From Acidobacteriota bacterium (GTDB lineage Bacteria > Acidobacteriota > Terriglobia > Terriglobales > SCQP01), in contig JAKAOE010000093.1 in assembly GCA_021823305.1 (NCBI GenBank), positions 1 through 7,036 of the forward strand: DNA of 7,036 nt. Direction: 5' to 3'. Position 1 is the stretch's first letter. The number at the start of each line of letters is the position of its first letter. The notes under the pieces were generated by a model. It saw only the letters and a program-made list of their open reading frames with translations. It did not search any database and had not been told where the DNA came from. A program made the translations under genes and the position numbers. Below, piece by piece: positions 1-6,129 of this stretch.

Positions 1-17
1 GTCCCGGCCGGTAGGCT

Positions 18-21
18 AAGG
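18..21 (+). promoter_or_regulatory. Weak ribosome binding site of the propeller gene
   Basis: AAGG lies 7 nt upstream of the ATG at 29, a normal Shine-Dalgarno spacing. An in-frame TAA at 17-19 with no other start codon between it and the ATG means translation cannot begin upstream of 29, which fixes the start. No promoter can be judged because only 28 bases precede the gene. Confidence 0.5.
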
Positions 22-28
22 TTGCAAT

Positions 29-3000
29 ATGCGATTCCGCCTGCCCCGCCGGGGCTTTTTCGTCCTGGGCCAGAGCCTGTTGCTGGCCGCGCTGCTCTCC
101 GCCCAAGTTTCGCCGGCGCTGTTTTCGGGGATGCGCTGGCGCTCGATCGGGCCCTACCGCTCGGGCAACGTCTACGCGGTGGCGGGGGTGCCGGGCGAGC
201 CGACGGTGTACTACCTGGGGATGCCGGAGGGCGGGGTGTGGAAGACGACCGACGGAGGAACGGTGTGGAAGCCGATCTTCGACCAGGAGGCGGTGCCGTC
301 GGTGGGATCGGTGGCGGTGGCGGCGTCGGCGCCGGACATCGTGTACGTGGGCACGGGCGATCCGGCGGGGTGGTCGTTCACGCCGGGCGAGGGCGTGTAC
401 AAGTCCACCGACGCGGGCAAGACCTGGCGGGCGATGGGGCTGAAGCGCAGCGCTTATTTGCCCGCGCTGCTGGTGGATCCGCGCCACCCGAACCTGGTGC
501 TGGCGGGGGCGGAGGGTCCGCGCGGGGGCGCGGCGGGCGAGCGCGGCGTGTACCGCTCAACCGACGGCGGCAAGAGCTGGAAGCAAGTGCTCGATCCGGG
601 GGCGGGGGTGAGCGATTTGGCGTGGGACTACGCCGACCCCAAGGTGGTCTACGCGGCGGTGCAGCGCGGCGGATTTTTCCGCAACAACGGCGGACCGATC
701 CAGGCGCAGCCGGTGCTCTACAAGTCCACCAACGAAGGCGCGAGCTGGGCGCCGGTGGGGGGCGCGGGGCTGCCGGTGGGGGTCCGCACGGCGGCGATCG
801 CGGTGGCGAGCGGAACGCACGGCAAGCGGGTGTACATGCTGCTGGGCGGGCTGGCGGGCGGGCGCGCGGCGGGGGTGTACCGCTCCGACGACGGCGGGGC
901 GACGTGGAAGCTGGCGACGACGGAGATCGGCAGCGCGGGCGGGCGGATTTATGTCGCGCCGTGGGATAAGAACCTGGTGTATTTGATGGGCACCTCGCTG
1001 TACCGCTCGACCGACGGCGCGCGCACCTTCACCCCGTTCAAGGGCTCGCCGGGCGGGGACGACTACCGCGCGCTGTGGCTCGACCCGCGCAACCCCAAGC
1101 GCATGATCCTGGGCGTGGACCAGGGGCCGACGATCACGGTGGACGGCGGCAAGACCTGGACGCCGTGGTTCAACCTGCCCAACGGACAGTTTTACGACGT
1201 TTTCACGGACAACCAGTTTCCGTACTGGGTGTATGGCGCGCAGCAGGACTCGGGCACGGCGGGCATCGTCAGCTTCGGCGATTACGGCGACATCCGCGGC
1301 CGCGACTGGTACCCGGTGGGCGGGTTCGAGGCGGGCTACATCGCGGTGGATCCGCTGAATCCGCGCTGGATCTACACCCAGGGGTGGTACCACGTGCTGC
1401 GGCGGTTCGACCGGGTGACCGGGCAGGTGGCGGTGGTGTATACGCCCAAGCCCACGGACCGCTTCACCGCGCTGGCGCCGACGCTGTACTCGCCCGAGGA
1501 CCCGCACCGGCTGTACCTGTGCGCGCAGTACGTGATGGCGACCGACAACGGCGGCTATACCTGGCGGCGGCTGGGCGGCGACCTGACGCAGCGGCCGGCG
1601 GCGGCGAACGCGCCGCCGGCGGGCGGCGCGCGCGGCCGGTTCGTGCGGCCGGCGGCGATCAGCGCGCTGGCGCCGTCGCCGGTCGAGGCGCAGGTGCTGT
1701 GGGCGGGCACCAGCAACGGCATCCTCCAGGTGAGCCGGGACGGCGGCGCGAACTGGATCAACGTCACGCCGGCGGGTATGAGCGCGCGCTCGATGGTCAC
1801 CAACCTCGACGCTTCGCACGCGGACGCCGGCACGGCGTACGCCGCGGTGGAGGACTTCGGCGATAGCGATCCGCATCTCTACCGCACCAGCGACTACGGC
1901 AAGACGTGGCAGGCGATTGACCACGGGCTGCCGGCGGGGGTGCGCACCCGGGTGGTGCGGGAGGACGACAAGAATCCGAACCTGCTCTACGCCGGCACGG
2001 AGATGGGCGCCTACGTCTCGTTCGACCGCGGCGGCGAGTGGCAGCCGCTGCAGTTGAACCTGCCGCACACGGTGGTGAGCGACATGAAGGTGCACGGCGA
2101 CGACCTGGTGATCTCCACCTACGGCCGCGCCTTCTGGATTCTGGACGATGTGACGCCGTTGCGCCAGGCGGCGCAGGCGGAGGCGGCGCGGGAGGCGTAC
2201 CTCTACAAGCCGGAGACGGCCATGCGGGTGCGCTGGTCGGAAAACCAGGACACGCCGCTGCCGCCGGAGGTGCCGGCGGGGCAGAATCCGCCCGAGGGCG
2301 CGGTCATCGACTACTATCTCAAGGCGCCGGCGCGGGGGCCGGTGACGCTGAAGATCTACGACAGCGCGGGCGACCTGGTGCGCGCCTATTCGAACACGCC
2401 GCCCGCGCCCGACTCCTCGCCCGCGAACGTGCCCAGCTACTGGTTCGGGCCGCCGCACGTGCTGTCGACGACGGCGGGGATGCACCGCTTCAACTGGGAC
2501 CTGCGCTACCCGAATCCCAAGGCGCTGACCTACAGCTATTACGGCGGGCTGCTGGACTACACCGAGTACACGCTCACCTGGCACGCGATTATCGGGCATA
2601 CGCCGCGGGTGCAGCCGGTGGGCGCGCTGGTCATTCCGGGCCGGTTCACGCTGAAGCTGACGGTGGACGGGGAGACCTACACGCGCCACCTGACGGTGAA
2701 GAACGATCCGCGCTCGGCGGCGACGCAGGCCGACCTCGAGGCGCAACTGGCGCTGGAGAAGCGCGTGACCGCCGGGCTGGCGTCGAGCTACGACGCCTAC
2801 CAGCAGATCGCGCGCCTGCGGAGCGCGCTGGAGGCCGACCGGGCGAAGGAGGGGCACGACCGCGCGCTGGCTGCGGCGGCGGCCGGGCTGGAGCGGGATC
2901 TGGAGCCGCTGGTGTCCGGCACCGGCAACGCCGGCTTCGGCGCCGCCAACCGCGACCTCGGCCGGCGCCTGCAGGACCTCGATTTCGGCGATTACCGGCC

Positions 3001-3178
3001 GACGCCGAGCGACGTGGAGGCCGTGGATGCGAGCTGCAAGCAGATCGGCGCCGCCGCGGCGCGGCTGCAACAGATCGAGCAGCAGGCGCTGCCGGGTCTG
3101 GACCGCGAGCTGAGCGCGGCGCATCTGGCGGCGCTGCCGCCGGCGTCGGGCCCGGGCGGCGCGGCGTGCGGGCAGTGA
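29..3178 (+). CDS. Secreted Asp-box (BNR) beta-propeller protein, glycosyl hydrolase/sortilin-like
   Basis: This gene encodes a 1049-residue exported protein of unknown activity. Residues 1-25 look like a Sec signal peptide: basic start (RFRLPRR), a Leu/Ala-rich core, and a likely cut near LLSA-QV. Eleven Asp-box-like motifs (S/T-x-D-x-G-x-T/S-W) begin near residues 72, 125, 176, 232, 285, 326, 370, 504, 568, 619 and 663. This fits two consecutive beta-propellers, as in GH74 enzymes and VPS10/sortilin domains. A Gly/Ala/Pro-rich stretch near 523-545 looks like a loop or linker. After about residue 690 come beta-rich Ig-like segments (VTLKIYDSAGDLV at 772, FTLKLTVDGETYTRHL at 873). A helical, Ala/Leu/Arg-rich region covers about 900-1030. 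I could not identify a sialidase Arg triad or GH74 catalytic pair, so 'hydrolase' is only a family label; binding or scaffolding is equally possible. Such proteins are numerous in Acidobacteriota. The start is set by an upstream in-frame stop. The gene ends one base from the convergent toxin gene. Confidence 0.85.
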   Translation: MRFRLPRRGFFVLGQSLLLAALLSAQVSPALFSGMRWRSIGPYRSGNVYAVAGVPGEPTVYYLGMPEGGVWKTTDGGTVWKPIFDQEAVPSVGSVAVAASAPDIVYVGTGDPAGWSFTPGEGVYKSTDAGKTWRAMGLKRSAYLPALLVDPRHPNLVLAGAEGPRGGAAGERGVYRSTDGGKSWKQVLDPGAGVSDLAWDYADPKVVYAAVQRGGFFRNNGGPIQAQPVLYKSTNEGASWAPVGGAGLPVGVRTAAIAVASGTHGKRVYMLLGGLAGGRAAGVYRSDDGGATWKLATTEIGSAGGRIYVAPWDKNLVYLMGTSLYRSTDGARTFTPFKGSPGGDDYRALWLDPRNPKRMILGVDQGPTITVDGGKTWTPWFNLPNGQFYDVFTDNQFPYWVYGAQQDSGTAGIVSFGDYGDIRGRDWYPVGGFEAGYIAVDPLNPRWIYTQGWYHVLRRFDRVTGQVAVVYTPKPTDRFTALAPTLYSPEDPHRLYLCAQYVMATDNGGYTWRRLGGDLTQRPAAANAPPAGGARGRFVRPAAISALAPSPVEAQVLWAGTSNGILQVSRDGGANWINVTPAGMSARSMVTNLDASHADAGTAYAAVEDFGDSDPHLYRTSDYGKTWQAIDHGLPAGVRTRVVREDDKNPNLLYAGTEMGAYVSFDRGGEWQPLQLNLPHTVVSDMKVHGDDLVISTYGRAFWILDDVTPLRQAAQAEAAREAYLYKPETAMRVRWSENQDTPLPPEVPAGQNPPEGAVIDYYLKAPARGPVTLKIYDSAGDLVRAYSNTPPAPDSSPANVPSYWFGPPHVLSTTAGMHRFNWDLRYPNPKALTYSYYGGLLDYTEYTLTWHAIIGHTPRVQPVGALVIPGRFTLKLTVDGETYTRHLTVKNDPRSAATQADLEAQLALEKRVTAGLASSYDAYQQIARLRSALEADRAKEGHDRALAAAAAGLERDLEPLVSGTGNAGFGAANRDLGRRLQDLDFGDYRPTPSDVEAVDASCKQIGAAAARLQQIEQQALPGLDRELSAAHLAALPPASGPGGAACGQ

Positions 3179-3179
3179 G

Positions 3180-3545
3180 TTAGAGCGCGAGGTTGTGGCG
3201 GAGGTGGGCGGAGACTTCGCGCAGCGCAGGCTCGGGCATGCGGCCGAGGCGGAGGGCGATCATGTCCTGCTTGATGGTGCGCAGGATGCCGGTGACGGTG
3301 GACGGCAGGGGCAGGCCGCACGCGTCGAGATCGGCGTCCTCGATGCGATAGTCGCCGATGAGCGAGCGCGCGGTGTTGCTGGTGATGGCGGCGAGCACCG
3401 CCTCCTGGCGGCCGCGGTGGTAGGCGTCCGAACTCAGAATCAGGCCGGGGCGGCGCTTGACGCCTTTTTCGTCGGCGAAGACGAACTGCACCAAGACCAC
3501 ATCACCGCGGCTGAGGTTGGGGCTCAAGCTGGTCGTAGACGGCAT
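3180..3545 (-). CDS. MazF/PemK-family type II toxin (endoribonuclease)
   Basis: This 121-residue protein is a MazF/PemK-like toxin. The family cuts mRNA (sometimes tRNA or rRNA) at short single-stranded sequences and is held inactive by its cognate antitoxin in the cytoplasm. Visible family features are the N-terminal RGDVVLVQF strand (13-21), KRRPGLILSS (30-39) with the Arg-Pro pair of the active-site loop, AAITSNT (52-58) with the conserved Thr, GLPLPSTV (77-84), and RTIKQDMIALRLGRM (89-103). R31 or R32 and T55 are the likely counterparts of the E. coli MazF catalytic Arg and Thr; this is inferred by eye. Length is normal for the family. The ATG lies inside the antitoxin gene (44-nt overlap) with only a weak GGGA upstream, suggesting translational coupling. 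A TTG at codon 7 is a less likely start. The cleavage sequence cannot be predicted from this. The gene looks intact. Confidence 0.88.
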   Translation of the reverse strand: MPSTTSLSPNLSRGDVVLVQFVFADEKGVKRRPGLILSSDAYHRGRQEAVLAAITSNTARSLIGDYRIEDADLDACGLPLPSTVTGILRTIKQDMIALRLGRMPEPALREVSAHLRHNLAL

Positions 3546-3756
3546 CGGCAGGGTTGTCCCAGAGTTCCGTCAGCACCGGGTCGGACGCGCCGTGGATGGC
3601 GGCGCGCTCCTGCTCGGCGGCGCGATCCTGGCGCAGCTGCGCGGTGAGCGCTTCAATCACGTAGTCGCGCAGGGATTGATCGCGGCGCGCAGCGGCGATG
3701 CGGACTTCACGGCGCAACTCGGAGGAAACGTCGATGCTCATGCGTGCGGTAGCCAC
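3502..3756 (-). CDS. Ribbon-helix-helix antitoxin of the MazF-like pair
   Basis: From the GTG at 3756 this is an 84-residue antitoxin; its C-terminal tail should bind and block the toxin while its N-terminal dimer binds its own promoter. Residues 3-10 (ARMSIDVS) form the predicted DNA-contacting strand, 11-25 and 28-41 (SLRDYVIEALTAQL) the two helices of a ribbon-helix-helix fold. The acidic tail DPVLTELWDNPADAVYDQL (59-77) resembles the toxin-binding tail common in antitoxins upstream of MazF/PemK toxins. Start choice is uncertain. A TTG at 3774 gives an odd Cys-rich extension (CYCCF), the ATG at 3741 removes part of the strand, and the GTG gives MATARMSIDV, the usual N-terminus of this group. 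None has a good Shine-Dalgarno sequence, so a short or leaderless transcript is possible. The final 44 nt overlap the toxin start. Confidence 0.85.
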   Translation of the reverse strand: MATARMSIDVSSELRREVRIAAARRDQSLRDYVIEALTAQLRQDRAAEQERAAIHGASDPVLTELWDNPADAVYDQLEPQPQPR

Positions 3757-3760
3757 AAAG

Positions 3761-3781
3761 CAACAATAACACAAAATGTTG
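3761..3781. repeat. Inverted repeat CAACA-N11-TGTTG, possible antitoxin operator
   Basis: Five-base inverted arms at 3761-3765 and 3777-3781 are separated by 11 bases and lie between the candidate -10 and the antitoxin start. This is where an autoregulating ribbon-helix-helix antitoxin would be expected to bind. Arms this short arise by chance, particularly in a low-complexity AT-rich stretch, so the support is mainly positional. Confidence 0.3.
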
Positions 3782-3787
3782 ATAATG

Positions 3788-6115
3788 CTAGCGGCGTCTA
3801 GTGGTTTTGTATGGCACTACAGGACTAAAATGGATCTGCTGGCGGACCGGGTCGATGCGTTCGGCGATGACGTCGAGCTTTTGGCCGAGCTTGAAGCAGT
3901 GGCGGGAGTGTTCGCCGATCCATTCCTGGGTGGTGCTGCGGAAACGGTAGTCGTCGTCGGTGAGCGAGTCGGCGGGGACGAAGCCTTCGATGAACTGGTC
4001 CTCGAGCTCGACCCAGAAGCCGTCGCGAGTGACGCGCAGGATGAGGGCGGGGAACTGCTCGCCCAGGCGCTGCTCCATGAAGCGGACTTTTTTCCAATCG
4101 AGCAGCTCGCGCTCGGCCTCATCGGCGCGGCGCTCGGCGACGCTGGCCTGGCGGGCGAGGGGCTCGAGCGCGTCGGCGGAGGCCAAATCGGCTGCGGGCG
4201 GCTGCCGGTCGAGCAGCGCCTTGAGGATGCGGTGCACCAGCAGGTCGGGATAGCGCCGGATGGGCGAGGTGAAGTGGGTGTAGCAGTCGGTGGCGAGGGC
4301 GAAGTGGCCGGCGTTGTGGGCGGAGTAGCGGGCCTGCTGCAGCGAGCGCAGCATGAGGTAGCTGAGCATGCGCTCTTCCGGCGTGCCGGCGATGCGGGCG
4401 GTGAGCGCCTGGTAGTTCTTGGGGCTGATCTTGAATTTGGCGGGCAGCGGCACCTCGACGATGCGGCCGTGGATGCGCTTCTTGAGGATGGGCAGCGCGC
4501 CCACGCCGAGCGAATAGCCGAAGGTGGCGGCGATCTGCTCGAACTCGGCGACTTTCTTGAGGTCGGGTTGCTCGTGGATGCGGTAGACGAGGGCGAGGCC
4601 GGCGGCCTGGAGGTGGCGGGCGACGGTCTCGGCGGCGGCGAGCATGAACTCCTCGATGATGCGGTGGGCGATGTTGCGCTCGGACTTGACGATGGAGCGC
4701 ATCAGGCCGAACTCGTCGAAGGCGATCTCGGGCTCGGGCAGGTCGAAGTCAATGGAGCCGCGGCGCAGGCGGCGGGCGTAGAGGACGCGCTGCAGCTCGG
4801 CCATGAGCTCGAAGTGTTCCGCCAGGGGCGCGAAGCGCTCGCGCGCGGCGGGGTCGCCCTCGAGCACGGCGTTGACCTGGGTATAGGTCATGCGCTCGGC
4901 GGAGCGGATGAGGCCGGGCACGAGGGAGTGGCTGGCGATCCGGCCGTCGGGGGTGAACTCCATGAGGCAGCTCATCACCAGGCGGTCCTCGCGCGGGCGC
5001 AGGCTGCAGAGCCAGGTGGAGAGCTCCTGGGGGAGCATGGGTACGGCGCGGTCGGGGAAGTAGACGGAGGTGCCGCGCAGGCGGGCTTCGGCGTCGAGGG
5101 CGGTGCCGGGGCGGACGTAATGGGCGACGTCGGCGATGTGGACCTGGAGCTCGAAGCCGCCATGCTCGAGGCGGCGGACGAGGACGGCGTCGTCGAAGTC
5201 GCGGGCGGACTCGCCGTCAATGGTGACGATGGGCAGCGAGCGGAAGTCCTGGCGGCGGGCAAGCTCGTCCTCGGGCAGGAGCGGGCTCAAGGCGGCGGCC
5301 TCGGCCAGGACCTCGGCGGGGAAGCGGTGGGGCAGGTAGTGCTTGCGGATGATGATCTCGACGTCCACGCCGAAGTCGTCGCGGCGGCCGAGGGCTTCGA
5401 TCAGCTTGCCGCGGGCGGCGGCGGTTTCGCCGGGGAAGCGGGTGATCTCGATCTCAACCACCTGGCCGTCGAGTTCGTCGCCGGGCAGGGGGCGGGGCCT
5501 GGCCTCCTCGCCCAGGACGCGATGGGCGGAGGCGCGGATGCGGGGCTGGTCGTCGCCGGGCGGGATGAGCACGCGGCCGCGGATGCGGTCGTCCATGGGC
5601 TGGACGTAATCGCCGCGCGGGTCGCGGTGGAAGGTGCCGACCAGCATGGTGTGGGCGCGGCGCTGGACGGCGACGACGCGGCCCTGGATGCGGCCTTCGC
5701 GCGCAGGGCCGGGGCGGCGGGGCTCGAGGCGGACGGCGACGAGGTCGCCGGGCAGGGTGCCGCCGGTGAAGGGCGGCGGGATGAAGATGTCGCCGCCTTG
5801 GGCGAGGGGCGGCTCGGGGGTGACGAAGCCGTAGCCGTCGCGGTGCAGGGCGATGACGCCGAGGACTTCGCCGGCGGCGGCGGCGCGCGCGCCGGGCGCG
5901 GCGCGGGGCGGAGCCGGTGCGGGCGCGGCGGTGGCGAACTCGAAGCAGTGGCGGCGCTCGCGCAGCCGGCCCTGGCGCACCAGGGCGGCGAGGGCGAGCT
6001 TCAGTTCGGTGCGTTCGGGGCCGCGGACGTTGAGCTCGCGCAGGAGCTGCTTGAGCGTGGCGCGCCGCTGCGGCGTGGCCGCGATGTGGTGCAGGATCAG
6101 CTCGGGCGAGAGCAT
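3788..6115 (-). CDS. rnr: Ribonuclease R (3'-to-5' exoribonuclease)
   Basis: This 775-residue RNase R is a processive 3'-5' exoribonuclease that degrades structured RNA and, in well-studied bacteria, takes part in rRNA and tmRNA-linked mRNA quality control. Domains in order are an N-terminal winged helix (about 1-60), an Ala/Pro linker (62-82), cold-shock domains from about 83 (GVIALHRDGYGFV), the RNB catalytic domain (about 288-620) and an S1 domain (about 684-767). The metal-binding motif IDGESARDFDDAV places Asp at 300, 306, 308 and 309, with the same spacing as the E. coli catalytic aspartates. HIADVAHYV, GSIDFDLPEPE and HFTSPIRRYPDLLVHR (TSPIRR at 616-621) are also family signatures. The ATG at 6115 is chosen because the frame upstream of it only overlaps prfB and reads as Arg/Pro-rich noise; no clear Shine-Dalgarno sequence is visible. 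It follows prfB by 14 nt. The C-terminus ends in KTTRRR, without the long Lys-rich tail of E. coli, and the last 14 codons are unusually A/T-rich. Confidence 0.95.
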   Translation of the reverse strand: MLSPELILHHIAATPQRRATLKQLLRELNVRGPERTELKLALAALVRQGRLRERRHCFEFATAAPAPAPPRAAPGARAAAAGEVLGVIALHRDGYGFVTPEPPLAQGGDIFIPPPFTGGTLPGDLVAVRLEPRRPGPAREGRIQGRVVAVQRRAHTMLVGTFHRDPRGDYVQPMDDRIRGRVLIPPGDDQPRIRASAHRVLGEEARPRPLPGDELDGQVVEIEITRFPGETAAARGKLIEALGRRDDFGVDVEIIIRKHYLPHRFPAEVLAEAAALSPLLPEDELARRQDFRSLPIVTIDGESARDFDDAVLVRRLEHGGFELQVHIADVAHYVRPGTALDAEARLRGTSVYFPDRAVPMLPQELSTWLCSLRPREDRLVMSCLMEFTPDGRIASHSLVPGLIRSAERMTYTQVNAVLEGDPAARERFAPLAEHFELMAELQRVLYARRLRRGSIDFDLPEPEIAFDEFGLMRSIVKSERNIAHRIIEEFMLAAAETVARHLQAAGLALVYRIHEQPDLKKVAEFEQIAATFGYSLGVGALPILKKRIHGRIVEVPLPAKFKISPKNYQALTARIAGTPEERMLSYLMLRSLQQARYSAHNAGHFALATDCYTHFTSPIRRYPDLLVHRILKALLDRQPPAADLASADALEPLARQASVAERRADEAERELLDWKKVRFMEQRLGEQFPALILRVTRDGFWVELEDQFIEGFVPADSLTDDDYRFRSTTQEWIGEHSRHCFKLGQKLDVIAERIDPVRQQIHFSPVVPYKTTRRR
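3799..3819. repeat. Second inverted repeat TAGTG-N11-CACTA at the rnr 3' end
   Basis: Five-base inverted arms at 3799-3803 and 3815-3819 have the same 21-bp overall size and 11-base gap as the repeat at 3761-3781, but a different arm sequence. The element lies within the last codons of rnr and overlaps the candidate -35 region. It could be a second operator half or chance. There is no T-tract, so it does not look like an intrinsic terminator. Confidence 0.2.
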
Positions 6116-6129
6116 GGCCGCGCCCGGGA

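Larger units (their letters stand above)
3757..3832 (-). promoter_or_regulatory. AT-rich putative promoter/operator of the toxin-antitoxin pair
   Basis: GC content drops sharply here: by hand count 13 of 40 bases at 3751-3790, in a window that is otherwise about 70 % GC. On the - strand a candidate -10 TAGCAT (3790-3785) is preceded, with a 17-nt spacer, by a poor -35 CATACA (3813-3808). Transcription would then start near 3778, about 20 nt before the antitoxin GTG. The -10 overlaps the rnr stop codon. The hexamers are weak matches, and CATTAT just downstream is an alternative, so the exact boxes are uncertain. The stronger evidence is position and base composition. Confidence 0.4.

Noticed and set aside
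557..3124. 855-codon open frame on the - strand opposite the propeller gene
   Set aside because: It is Arg/Val/His-rich with no motif and lies antisense to a gene with clear Asp-box repeats; a GC-content artefact.
3134..3162. GC-rich inverted repeat near the end of the propeller gene as an intrinsic terminator
   Set aside because: No T-tract follows, it lies inside the coding sequence, and six-base GC arms are common by chance at this base composition.
2038..3183. 381-codon + strand frame overlapping the propeller gene 3' end (also 22-969 and 1075-1866)
   Set aside because: Gly/Ala/Arg-rich shadows in another frame. The propeller frame explains the whole region.
3757..3774. Antitoxin start at the TTG at 3774
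   Set aside because: It would add an atypical Cys-rich segment with no Shine-Dalgarno sequence; the GTG at 3756 gives the usual N-terminus of this antitoxin group. Not fully excluded.
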